NCBI GenBank assembly: GCA_905235775.1
Contig: CAJOMY010000029.1
Coordinates: 1 to 14,347, forward strand
Direction of reading: 5' to 3'
Length of the DNA stretch: 14,347 nt
Origin: an uncultured Bacteroidales bacterium
GTDB lineage: Bacteria > Bacteroidota > Bacteroidia > Bacteroidales > UBA932
Shown here: piece by piece, positions 7,138 through 14,347 of the stretch
Numbering within the stretch: position 1 is the first letter of the stretch
Layout of the letters: every line of letters starts with the position of its first letter
The notes under the pieces: generated by a model
What the model was told of the DNA's origin: nothing
The model's input: the letters and a program-made list of their open reading frames with translations, nothing else
The model's database searches: none
Translations under genes and position numbers: made by a program

Positions 7138-7144
7138 TGATAAT

Positions 7145-7978
7145 ATGGAAGCAACCCCGATATCCCTTTCCGATTATGTCCTTTCCGGCGGCGGCGCCAA
7201 CGGAGAGAGTTATGACCACAGGACCGACCCGACGGTCATGCTGAAACTGTACTTCCCGGGCAAGATCCAGCAGCCGCTGGACGAGATGCTGCTGGCAAGA
7301 AAAGTCTATGAAGCAGGCATCCCGAGTCCCGAACCGGGCGAGTACGTAGTCACGGAGGACGGTCGTTACGGCATCCGTTTCCGTCGCATCGTCGGCAAGA
7401 AATCCTATTCCCGCGCCACGGCGGACGAGCCCGGCCGCGTGCAGGAGTACGCCGGCGATTTCGCCCGAATGTGCAAACAACTGCATCTCATCCGCGTGGA
7501 CACCGGGCAATTCGAGTGCGTCAAGGACCGCTACTGCCGGCTGCTGGAGCAGAACCCCTTCTTCACGCCGTCCGAGAAGGACAAGATCGGCCGCTTCATC
7601 GCGGACGCTCCCGACACGGACACCGCCGTGCACGGAGATCTCCAGTTCAGCAATGCCATCTTCGTCGGCGACCGGCGTTATTTCATCGACCTGGGCGACT
7701 TCTCCTACGGCTATAACCGCTTCGACGTCGCGATGGTGTATCTGTGCTGCTGTCTGAGCAAGGAGTCTTTCATCCAGGAGACTTTCCATATGGACAAAGC
7801 GCTGTCCGTGACCTTCTGGCGCCATTTCGCCCCCGAATACTTCGGCGCCGACCGTCCGTTGAAGGACATTGAGGAGGAACTGGCCCCGTACGCCGGCCTC
7901 AAGACGTTGATCGTAGAACGGGACACCAACTGCCCCATGCCTGAGTTCCGGGAGAAGTTGGCTTCCATCCTTGAATAA
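7145..7978 (+). CDS. APH/choline-kinase-fold phosphotransferase
   Basis: Predicted 277 aa from the ATG 7 nt after the hydrolase stop; the open frame extends further upstream but only as a shadow of that gene. It has the aminoglycoside-phosphotransferase/choline-kinase fold: a glycine-rich nucleotide loop SGGGANGESY (14-23), Lys in VMLK (K34), the catalytic loop HGDLQFSN with D165 and N170, and the metal-binding IDLGD (D182) in place of DFG. The combination HGDL...IDLGDFSYG resembles an uncharacterised group of small kinases seen in Fibrobacter, Clostridia and Bacteroidetes. The substrate is unknown: sugar, amino alcohol, nucleotide or protein are all possible. Its position between alarmone enzymes and a partner-switch cassette makes a signalling or stress role more likely than antibiotic resistance. 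Confidence 0.85.
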   Translation: MEATPISLSDYVLSGGGANGESYDHRTDPTVMLKLYFPGKIQQPLDEMLLARKVYEAGIPSPEPGEYVVTEDGRYGIRFRRIVGKKSYSRATADEPGRVQEYAGDFARMCKQLHLIRVDTGQFECVKDRYCRLLEQNPFFTPSEKDKIGRFIADAPDTDTAVHGDLQFSNAIFVGDRRYFIDLGDFSYGYNRFDVAMVYLCCCLSKESFIQETFHMDKALSVTFWRHFAPEYFGADRPLKDIEEELAPYAGLKTLIVERDTNCPMPEFREKLASILE

Positions 7979-7983
7979 GCAAG

Positions 7984-9483
7984 ATGCTGACAACCCTGCT
8001 GGCCATACATCTGGGAACGGGCAATATCCTGCTGTTGCTGTCCGTGCTTGTGCTGGGCGCCATCCTGATCTCGCGCCTGGGCGCCAAGTACGGCGTACCG
8101 GGCATGCTGCTCTTCCTCATCATCGGTATGCTGGCCGGTCCGGACGGACTCGGCGTCGAGATCGGCAACCATGAGCTGGCGGAGTTTCTCGGCCACCTCG
8201 GTATTACCGTCATCTTGCTGGCCGGAGGACTGGAGACCCAAATGGAGGAGGCGAAACGCGTAATGAAGAAGGGGCTGGCGCTTTCCCTGGCCGGCCTGGC
8301 CATCACCGTACTCGTCACCGGATGCTTCATCCATTTCGTCCTGGGCGACAAGGTGGGCGGGGCCGGCGCGACGCTGCTGGGCAGCTTCCTGATCGCCGCC
8401 GTGATGTCGTCCACCGATTCTCCTTCCGTGTTCTCGGTCCTGCGAAGCAAACGCATGCACCTGCGCGAAAACCTGGACCCGCTGCTGGAACTCGAGTCCG
8501 GCAGCAATGACCCGATTGCCTATTCCCTGACCCTCATCCTGGTCGCGATCGTCGCTAACACCGATCGTTTCGCGCTGAATGGCGGTCCCTGGCTTCTGGG
8601 TGGCGGCCTCGTGTTCCTGGTGCTGGTCTGGCAGCTCGCGGCCGGTTTCGGCATCGGCCTGGCTGTCGGCTTCGGAGCCCGGTGGCTGATCCGCAGGATC
8701 CGCCTGGAGAGCGGGCCGCTGTATTCCATCCTGATCCTGACGCTTGCGCTGCTCTCCAACGGCCTCGCCTCGCTCGTGGGCGGCAATGGCCTGCTGGCAC
8801 TCTACGTGGCCGCCATCGTCATCGGCAACATGCGCGACCTCCCGTTCAAGAAGGATGTCCGGAAATTTTTCGAGAGCATCACCTGGCTGGCCCAGCTGCT
8901 GATGTTCCTGCTCCTGGGACTGCTGGCGCGCCCTTCGCACATGCCGGCGGTCCTCGTTCCGGCACTGTTGCTGGGCATTTTCCTGGTTTGCGTCGGACGT
9001 CCGCTCGGTGTGTTCCTCAGCCTGCTTCCGTTCCGGGACTTGTCATTCCGGGCCCGGCTCTACATTTCCTGGGCGGGCATGAAGGGTGCCGGTCCCATTC
9101 TCTTCGCCATGTGCGCCCTGCTGAGCGGGATCGAAGGCGGCCAGGAGCTGTTCAATATCGTGTTTATCATCACCCTGCTGTCCCTGCTGATCCGGGGCTC
9201 TACCCTTGTGCCGGTGGCCCGGTGGCTCGACCTCTGCATTGAAGACGATCCCGAAGTGGAGACCTTCGGCATGGACATCCCCGAGGAGATGGGCATGCTG
9301 CGCGACCATATCGTCACTGAGGATGACCTGCGCAAGGGGCCGACCCTGCGCGACCTGCACCTGCCGCATGGCATCCGGGTCGTCATGGTCAACCGCGACG
9401 GCAGATTCATCGTCCCGCACGGCAGCCTTGCGCTGAAGGTGGGAGACAAATTGGTAATCATCATGGGTGATACGGAAAATTAA
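7984..9483 (+). CDS. NhaP2-type (CPA1) cation/proton antiporter with a TrkA-C domain
   Basis: A 499-aa inner-membrane antiporter. Around 12 hydrophobic helices cover residues 12-415. The CPA1 core motifs are present: STDSPSV (T144, D145) and the ion-binding pair N175-D176 in ESGSNDPIAYSL. After a charged linker (417-450) a single TrkA-C/RCK-C domain runs from about 452 to 497 (LRDLHLPHGIRVVMVNRDGR ... GDKLVIIMG) and may bind a nucleotide or other small ligand. NhaP2/CvrA proteins exchange K+, Na+ or NH4+ for H+; the ion is not readable here. The gene starts 5 nt after the kinase stop and belongs to the six-gene operon, so it may be the ion-transport output of this stress module. It is paralogous to the antiporter at 12011-13612. 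Confidence 0.92.
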   Translation: MLTTLLAIHLGTGNILLLLSVLVLGAILISRLGAKYGVPGMLLFLIIGMLAGPDGLGVEIGNHELAEFLGHLGITVILLAGGLETQMEEAKRVMKKGLALSLAGLAITVLVTGCFIHFVLGDKVGGAGATLLGSFLIAAVMSSTDSPSVFSVLRSKRMHLRENLDPLLELESGSNDPIAYSLTLILVAIVANTDRFALNGGPWLLGGGLVFLVLVWQLAAGFGIGLAVGFGARWLIRRIRLESGPLYSILILTLALLSNGLASLVGGNGLLALYVAAIVIGNMRDLPFKKDVRKFFESITWLAQLLMFLLLGLLARPSHMPAVLVPALLLGIFLVCVGRPLGVFLSLLPFRDLSFRARLYISWAGMKGAGPILFAMCALLSGIEGGQELFNIVFIITLLSLLIRGSTLVPVARWLDLCIEDDPEVETFGMDIPEEMGMLRDHIVTEDDLRKGPTLRDLHLPHGIRVVMVNRDGRFIVPHGSLALKVGDKLVIIMGDTEN

Positions 9484-9492
9484 ATTTTTTTT

Positions 9493-11685
9493 ATGGACGT
9501 CAACGAAAGCATAAAAGCCACTGTCAGAAAGCGCACCAGCGCGGGACTCATGTTGATCATCGTTGCCGCGGTTACACTGGAAGCCACAACCCTGATTCAG
9601 TATTTCTTCTCGCAGCGTGCGCTCAGGCAGGAAGCCTCCCTCCGGGCGGAGAGCGAGTTGCGCGCCACGCGCAACTACATCATGGATATCGTGGACCAGG
9701 CCGAATCCGCCGTGAACAACAGCGCGTGGATTACCCGCTTGTGCCTCGATTATCCTGACAGCATTGCGGTCGTGGCGCGCCGTATCGTGGAGGAAAACCC
9801 CGCTGTAATGGGATCCAGCATCGCGCTGGTGCCCGGTTACAACCCGAAACGGCCGCTCTTCTCCCCATATGTCTTCCGGACGGCGGACGGCGGGACCGAA
9901 CTCAAGTCGCTGGCCACGCCGGAGTATGACTATCCTTCGCAGGAATGGTTCACCGAGCCGCTCAAGTACGGCATCGGATATTGGTCCGAGCCCTATATCG
10001 ACACCGGCGGCGGGGATGCACTGATGACCACTTATTCGGTGCCGATCACGGATGACGACGGCCGCATCGCCGCGGTGCTCACCGCCGACCTTTCCCTGGA
10101 CTGGCTCACCGAACTGGTCGGAAACGTCCGGGTCTATCCCGGAGCCTACAGCGTTCTGATCAGCCGGGAAGGCACGATCATGGTGAGCCCGATGGAGACG
10201 CTCAACATGCATCAGTCCATCCGGGACTATGCGAAGCAAGCGACCGATACCGCCAATTTCAACCGGATGGCCGACTTGATGCTGTCGGGCAAGACCGGCA
10301 ATGTGTCGTTGAGTCGGAAACGCCGGCAGAAGACATTCGTTTTCTTCGCTCCGGTGGAACGGACGGGCTGGTCGATGGCCATCGTCATACCGGACAACGA
10401 GATTTTTAGAGAAATTCGCCGGATGGGCCGACTGGTCAACTTTCTGACCCTGGTGGGACTGGCCATGCTGGTGCTCATCCTCCGTTCGGCCGCCAGGAGC
10501 AGCACCCGGTTCCACGAATTGAATGAAAAGAAAGACCGGATGGAAAACGAACTCCGGATCGGACACAATATCCAGATGTCCATGATTCCGAAGACCTTCC
10601 CGCCCTTCCCCGAACGCAAAGACATCGACATTTCGGCCACGCTTGTACCGGCCAAGGAAGTCGGCGGCGACTTGTACGACTTCTACATCCGTGACGAGAA
10701 ACTGTTCTTCTGCATCGGGGACGTGAGCGGGAAAGGGGTGCCGGCCTCGCTGGTGATGGCCGTGACGCGCAGTCTGTTCCGCACCATCTCAAACCATGAG
10801 AAGAGTCCTCAGCGTATCGTGACCCTGCTGAATGAATCCATGACGGACATGAATGAAAACAACATGTTCGTGACCTTCTTCTGCGGTGTGCTGGACATGA
10901 TCACCGGCCATATGCGCTACTGCAACGCCGGGCACAACCCGCCCGTCCTGCTCTCGGACCGCGTGCGCGAACTGCCCGTGTTTCCGAACCTGCCGCTCGG
11001 CATCATGCAGGGTATGTCTTTCCGGGAACAGGAAACAGACCTGTCGTGTGACGACACCCTTTTCCTTTATACGGATGGCGTCACCGAAGCCGAGAACGTT
11101 TCCAGCGAGCAGTTCGGCCAGGCGCGCATGCTTTCCGTGCTGCTCGAACACCGCGACGCCCAGGGACAGCTGGAGTCCATGCAGAAAGCGGTCTCCGACT
11201 TCGTGGGTGAAGCCGCACCGAGCGACGACTTGACCATGCTTATTATCCATTATCTCAACGATATGCAAGCAGACGTAACTGAACGCCACCTGATTCTGCA
11301 CAATGACATTCAGCAGATTCCGCAGCTGGCCGAATTCATCGAGACCATCGCCGATGAGAAGTCCCTCGACCAGGCGCTGGCCATGAGCTTGAACCTGGCT
11401 TTGGAGGAAGCCGTGACCAACGTCATTCTTTATGCCTATCCCGAAGGATCCGACGGCCTGGTGGACATCGAGGCGATCCTGGGCGCGGAGAAGCTGACGT
11501 TCATCATTTCCGACAGCGGCATCCCCTTCGACCCGACCGCCGCCCCGGAGGCCGACGTCACCCTCGGCGTGGAGGAGCGTCCGATCGGCGGACTCGGCAT
11601 CTATCTGGTCCGCAACATCATGGATACGGTCAGCTATGAACGTGTCGACGGCAAGAATGTGTTAACCCTGACAAAAATAATTTAA
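9493..11685 (+). CDS. Cache-sensor SpoIIE/RsbU phosphatase fused to an RsbW-like ATPase/kinase domain
   Basis: A 730-aa signalling protein. Order of parts: TM helix 18-38, extracytoplasmic Cache-like sensor about 40-312, second TM 313-331, a helical linker 335-365 (ELRIGHNIQMSMIP, typical of RsbU-type proteins; no HAMP domain seen), a PP2C/SpoIIE phosphatase 370-587 with metal-binding Asp in GGDLYD (D393, D396), IGDVSGKG (D410), YTDGV (D528) and PSDDLT (D578/D579), then an HATPase_c anti-sigma-kinase domain 590-728 with N box EEAVTN (E638, N643), DSGIPFDP and GGLGIYLV. Phosphatase and kinase of a partner-switch are thus in one chain; the STAS gene 16 nt downstream is the expected substrate. 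The ATG is directly preceded by eight Ts and no Shine-Dalgarno sequence. The sensed ligand is unknown. Confidence 0.93.
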   Translation: MDVNESIKATVRKRTSAGLMLIIVAAVTLEATTLIQYFFSQRALRQEASLRAESELRATRNYIMDIVDQAESAVNNSAWITRLCLDYPDSIAVVARRIVEENPAVMGSSIALVPGYNPKRPLFSPYVFRTADGGTELKSLATPEYDYPSQEWFTEPLKYGIGYWSEPYIDTGGGDALMTTYSVPITDDDGRIAAVLTADLSLDWLTELVGNVRVYPGAYSVLISREGTIMVSPMETLNMHQSIRDYAKQATDTANFNRMADLMLSGKTGNVSLSRKRRQKTFVFFAPVERTGWSMAIVIPDNEIFREIRRMGRLVNFLTLVGLAMLVLILRSAARSSTRFHELNEKKDRMENELRIGHNIQMSMIPKTFPPFPERKDIDISATLVPAKEVGGDLYDFYIRDEKLFFCIGDVSGKGVPASLVMAVTRSLFRTISNHEKSPQRIVTLLNESMTDMNENNMFVTFFCGVLDMITGHMRYCNAGHNPPVLLSDRVRELPVFPNLPLGIMQGMSFREQETDLSCDDTLFLYTDGVTEAENVSSEQFGQARMLSVLLEHRDAQGQLESMQKAVSDFVGEAAPSDDLTMLIIHYLNDMQADVTERHLILHNDIQQIPQLAEFIETIADEKSLDQALAMSLNLALEEAVTNVILYAYPEGSDGLVDIEAILGAEKLTFIISDSGIPFDPTAAPEADVTLGVEERPIGGLGIYLVRNIMDTVSYERVDGKNVLTLTKII

Positions 11686-11701
11686 GTATAGTAACACGTA
11701 T

Positions 11702-12004
11702 ATGGAAGTAATCATCAACAAAGAAAGCAACGTCTCCACCGTCCGTCTCATCGGCCGTCTGGACACCCCCGCATCGCAGGATGTTGCCCAAGAACTCGAA
11801 CCCCTGATGGCGGACGCCTCCGGCACCATTGTGCTGGACTGCTCGGAGATGGGCTATATCTCCAGTTCCGGCCTGCGTATTTTCCTGTCCCTGCGCAAGG
11901 CTGCCGCATCCCGGGGCGGAAAGGTCATTGTCCGGAACATCTCTGACGATATCCGTCAGGTCTTCATGATGACCGGATTCCTGAACCTGTTCGAGATCGA
12001 GTAA
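11702..12004 (+). CDS. STAS-domain anti-anti-sigma-like protein
   Basis: A 100-aa single STAS domain, the usual length of SpoIIAA/RsbV. The conserved core VLDCSEMGYISSSGLRIFL places the phosphorylated Ser of the family at S55 (SSG motif), within the run S54-S56. In partner-switching, the unphosphorylated form binds and titrates an HATPase-type kinase; phosphorylation releases it. Here both the kinase and the SpoIIE phosphatase that would act on it are the two C-terminal domains of the upstream protein. No sigma factor is encoded nearby and Bacteroidetes generally lack a sigma-B homologue, so the downstream target is not a standard one. Last gene of the operon; its stop is 6 nt from the stop of the convergent antiporter gene. 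Confidence 0.92.
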   Translation: MEVIINKESNVSTVRLIGRLDTPASQDVAQELEPLMADASGTIVLDCSEMGYISSSGLRIFLSLRKAAASRGGKVIVRNISDDIRQVFMMTGFLNLFEIE

Positions 12005-12010
12005 GGAACG

Positions 12011-13612
12011 CTATTTTTTCTCCTCAAGCTTGAGGATGACCAGTTTGTCCCCGGCCTCCAGAATGGTGTCGCCGTCGGGAATGATGAAGTTTTCGCCACG
12101 CCGGACCATCACGACCAGTCCGTCTCCCGGGTGCTCGGAGATGGGCTGTCCCACGCGGCGGCTGTCCACCTTGACGGTTTTCTCATGGAGAAAGGTCTTC
12201 TGGTCTTCGTAGCTGCGGGACATGATGATCACCTCGTCGCCGCTTTGCAGGAGGGTGTCGCCGCGCGGAAGCAGCCGTTCTTCGCCACGGATGACCATGG
12301 CGATGAGCAGGGCGCCCGGCAGTGCGAGATCCCGGATGTGTTTTTGCTCCCAGGCGCTGCCCGGCGTGATGGTGACGCGTCCGAAGCGCATCGGGGTGCT
12401 GTCCGAGTAGTCGTTGAACGTGTTCAGGATGTCCGCGTTCCGGTCGATCACGTCCAGGCGGCGGGCCATCCGCGGGATCAGCGAGCCCTGCAGGGCGATG
12501 GACAGGAGCACGACGCAGAAGACGATGTTGAACACATCGTTGCGTAGCTCGGCGGGACTGAGCATCGCTATGATGGCGAACACGACGGATGCGGCGCCGC
12601 GCAGGCCGACGAAGGAAATGAAGGCCTGCTGGCGGAAAGGATATTTCCGGAACGGGGTCAGAATGCTGAAAACGGCCACCGGACGTGCGATGAACAGCAT
12701 GAAGCCGAAGATGGCCAGCGCCGGCATGATGGCACTGGCCAGGCTGGCAGGCCGGGCCAGCAATCCCAGCGCAAAGAAAATGAGCACCTGCATCAGGCCG
12801 GTGATGCCGTCAAAGAAATTGACCACCGATTTCTTGTCCTGGAACTCCTCGTTTCCCAGTATGATGCCCACGATGTACACGCTCAGATAACCGCTGCCGC
12901 CGACCAGGCTGGGGATGGCGTAGGCGGCGAGAACGAAGGCGAAGATGAAGATCGAATCGTAACCGCTGGTCTGGAAAGTCATGTGCCGGAGCCACCTGGT
13001 GGCCACTTTGGCGATGACGAAGCCGCCCAAGGTGCCGAATCCGATCTGGGCGAAGAGATTCCAGGCGATGCCCCAGCCGTTCAGGTCGCCGTGGAGGGCG
13101 GACAGCAGCACGACGGTCATCATGTAGGCGGTCGGGTCGTTGCTGCCGCTCTCCATCTCCAGGATCGGGGCGGTGCTGTTCATCAGTCCCAGCCGTTTGC
13201 TGCGCAGGATGGAGAAGACGGAGGCGGCGTCCGTGGATCCCATGATCGCGCCGAACAACATGCCTTCCAGCAGGCTCCAGCCCAGGGCGATATGGCAGAA
13301 CAGGCCCACGAGCGCCGCGGTGATCACGACGCCCAGCGACGCCAGCAGGGTGGACTCTTTCAGGACATGCTTCACGGCGCTCCAGCGGGTGCCGAAACCG
13401 CCGTAGAACATAATGAAGATCAAGGCGACGGAACAGGCGTCCCGCGTCATCTCGTAGTCATCCGTGTCCATGGGCCACAGGCCGGTGACTGAGAATAACA
13501 TGCCCAGCAGCAAGAATATCAGCAGGGTCGGAATCCCGATCCGAAAAGACAGGTTGTTGAGCCAGACGCAGGCCAGGATGACGAGGGCGATGACGATGAA
13601 GAGCGGTATCAT
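12011..13612 (-). CDS. NhaP2-type (CPA1) cation/proton antiporter with two TrkA-C domains
   Basis: Predicted 533 aa from the ATG at 13612, which overlaps the upstream glycosidase stop as ATGA; a longer frame adds 34 arginine-rich residues that only read through that gene. About 12-13 membrane helices lie within residues 3-400, with CPA1 motifs GSTDAASV (T127, D128) and ESGSNDPTAY (N158, D159). Two tandem TrkA-C/RCK-C domains follow: one ending GDEVIIMS, the next beginning VGQPISEHPGDGLVVM and ending GDKLVILKL. The paralogue at 7984-9483 has only one. The family exchanges K+ or Na+ for H+ and the cytoplasmic domains probably gate transport on ligand binding. A TACCTTTG box lies 4 nt before the ATG. 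Confidence 0.92.
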   Translation of the reverse strand: MIPLFIVIALVILACVWLNNLSFRIGIPTLLIFLLLGMLFSVTGLWPMDTDDYEMTRDACSVALIFIMFYGGFGTRWSAVKHVLKESTLLASLGVVITAALVGLFCHIALGWSLLEGMLFGAIMGSTDAASVFSILRSKRLGLMNSTAPILEMESGSNDPTAYMMTVVLLSALHGDLNGWGIAWNLFAQIGFGTLGGFVIAKVATRWLRHMTFQTSGYDSIFIFAFVLAAYAIPSLVGGSGYLSVYIVGIILGNEEFQDKKSVVNFFDGITGLMQVLIFFALGLLARPASLASAIMPALAIFGFMLFIARPVAVFSILTPFRKYPFRQQAFISFVGLRGAASVVFAIIAMLSPAELRNDVFNIVFCVVLLSIALQGSLIPRMARRLDVIDRNADILNTFNDYSDSTPMRFGRVTITPGSAWEQKHIRDLALPGALLIAMVIRGEERLLPRGDTLLQSGDEVIIMSRSYEDQKTFLHEKTVKVDSRRVGQPISEHPGDGLVVMVRRGENFIIPDGDTILEAGDKLVILKLEEKK

Positions 13613-14347
13613 GACGCAAAGGTAGTGATAATACGCCGGATGCTCGAATCGATCCGTCCCTCGGAAAGCTCTCCGGACCGGACCGCATCCACGACGGCAT
13701 CGAAGGCGGCGCACAGGTCCAGCGGGCAGAGCAGCAGGTCCGCACCGGCCTGCAGGGCCCGTACAGCCGCTTCGCCGCTTCCGTAAAGCGCCGTGATGGC
13801 TCCCATCTCCAGGGCATCCGTGATCACGAGACCGCCGTAACCCAGCTCGCCGCGCAGCTTTTCCGTCAGGATGGCGGGGGAGAGCGTGGCAGGCCGGTCA
13901 TCGCCGGCCACCGCAGGCGCGGCGATATGCGCGGCCATGACCAGGCGCGCGCCTGCTTCGATGCCGGCGCGGAAGGGGATCATCTCGCAGCCCAGCATCT
14001 CTTCCCAGTTTTTCTGCGTGAACGCATAGCCGAGATGCGTGTCGGCCAAAGTGTCCCCGTGGCCCGGGAAATGTTTCAGGCAGGCCGTGATACCGGCGTC
14101 CTGCAGACCCCGCACGTAGGAGGAGACCAGCGGTGCGGCCGTGTGCGGGTCGTTGCTGAAGGCGCGGGTGCCGATAATGATGTTGCGGGGGTTGGTGTTG
14201 ACATCCGCCACCGGGGCGAAATCGATGTCGAAACCGTATCGTTTCAGATAGCCGCCGATGGTGCGGGCGGCTTGGTATGTCGCTTCCGGTCCGGCGGCCG
14301 CGAGGGCCGCGGCGCTCTCGTAGCGCGGCACGTCGAAGGCCGGGTTG
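13609..14347 (-). CDS. GH3 / NagZ-type beta-N-acetylhexosaminidase, C-terminal part
   Basis: The N-terminal part lies beyond the window; the frame is open to the last bases, giving about 245 residues. GH3 NagZ enzymes remove N-acetylglucosamine from muropeptides or other glycans. Seen here: DFAPVADVNTNP and IGTRAFSNDP, the substrate-binding KHFPGHGDTLADTHLG loop whose D-x-H dyad is the acid/base of NagZ-type enzymes, and ITDALEMGAI containing the catalytic nucleophile Asp. The chain ends soon after the barrel (RIDSSIRRIITTFAS) without the second GH3 domain or the fused beta-lactamase domain found in some Bacteroidetes homologues, so it is probably single-domain. Whether it is lipoprotein, periplasmic or cytoplasmic cannot be judged without the N-terminus. 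It overlaps the antiporter gene by 4 nt, suggesting an operon. Confidence 0.88.
   Translation of the reverse strand, partial: NPAFDVPRYESAAALAAAGPEATYQAARTIGGYLKRYGFDIDFAPVADVNTNPRNIIIGTRAFSNDPHTAAPLVSSYVRGLQDAGITACLKHFPGHGDTLADTHLGYAFTQKNWEEMLGCEMIPFRAGIEAGARLVMAAHIAAPAVAGDDRPATLSPAILTEKLRGELGYGGLVITDALEMGAITALYGSGEAAVRALQAGADLLLCPLDLCAAFDAVVDAVRSGELSEGRIDSSIRRIITTFAS
13617..13648 (-). promoter_or_regulatory. Possible internal promoter of the antiporter gene (TTCG-N20-TACCTTTG)
   Basis: On the minus strand TACCTTTG (13624-13617) matches the TAnnTTTG -7 consensus, with TTCG (13648-13645; one mismatch to TTTG) 20 nt upstream. It lies inside the last codons of the glycosidase gene and ends 4 nt before the antiporter ATG, so a transcript from it would be leaderless. 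The -7 box also encodes part of the final residues TTFAS, so chance is possible. Confidence 0.45.

Noticed and set aside
7145..7978. Annotation as an aminoglycoside resistance gene
   Set aside because: Only the general kinase fold is shared; context and motif variants do not support resistance.
9043..10566. Minus-strand frame (507 codons) across the antiporter/SpoIIE junction
   Set aside because: Shadow frame with a His/Asp/Gly-rich, domainless translation.
11989..12019. Possible intrinsic terminator after the STAS gene
   Set aside because: Only a 4-bp GTTC/GAAC stem with a 13-nt loop before the T6 run; too weak to annotate.
11840..12147. 16-base direct repeat (TGCTCGGAGATGGGCT) at 11840-11855 and 12132-12147
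   Set aside because: One copy encodes STAS core residues and the other is antisense within the antiporter; only two copies, no flanking symmetry, best explained by chance in GC-rich coding DNA.
13613..13714. 34-residue Arg-rich N-terminal extension of the second antiporter
   Set aside because: Reads through the glycosidase gene in another frame and would place a charged segment before the first membrane helix; the ATG at 13612 is the natural start.

Overview
The window most likely comes from a GC-rich member of the Bacteroidetes, probably Bacteroidales. Three things point there: the only AT-rich gap (5431-5493) carries the TTTG-N20-TAnnTTTG promoter type used by the Bacteroidetes primary sigma factor, most starts lack a Shine-Dalgarno sequence, and the protein families fit. 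A genus cannot be named. Coding density is very high: there is no gap over 300 bases, and no RNA gene, CRISPR array, insertion sequence or phage gene is visible.

Layout. (1) 1-422, plus strand: the C-terminal end of a heavy-metal P-type ATPase that starts outside the window. (2) 5430-479, minus strand: a tightly coupled five-gene operon of heterodisulfide-reductase-like proteins, in the order HdrC-like, HdrB-like, short HdrA-like FAD protein, a second small HdrC-like protein, and a membrane-bound HdrDE/DsrMK-like fusion. It looks like a soluble flavin and iron-sulfur module joined to a heme/quinone-type membrane anchor. The electron donor and acceptor are not evident. (3) 5431-5493: a compact divergent promoter region. 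(4) 5494-12004, plus strand: six genes with gaps of 3-16 nt, namely a (p)ppGpp synthetase with a C-terminal extension, a stand-alone (p)ppGpp hydrolase, an APH/choline-kinase-fold phosphotransferase, an NhaP2-type antiporter with a TrkA-C domain, a Cache-SpoIIE phosphatase fused to an RsbW-like kinase domain, and a STAS anti-anti-sigma-like protein. (5) 13612-12011, minus strand: a second NhaP2-type antiporter with two TrkA-C domains, overlapping by ATGA a GH3/NagZ-type glycosidase cut off by the window end.

How the parts may work together (inference). The plus-strand operon combines an extracytoplasmic sensor that drives a phospho-switch (HATPase kinase and PP2C phosphatase in one chain, STAS as substrate), a split alarmone synthesis/hydrolysis pair, a small-molecule or protein kinase and a cation/proton antiporter. 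This suggests one envelope or ion stress response that ties second-messenger level to cation homeostasis. The divergent Hdr-like operon shares the promoter region and may be co-regulated. The strongest candidates for undescribed biology are this alarmone/partner-switch/antiporter operon and the hybrid HdrABC + HdrDE redox operon.
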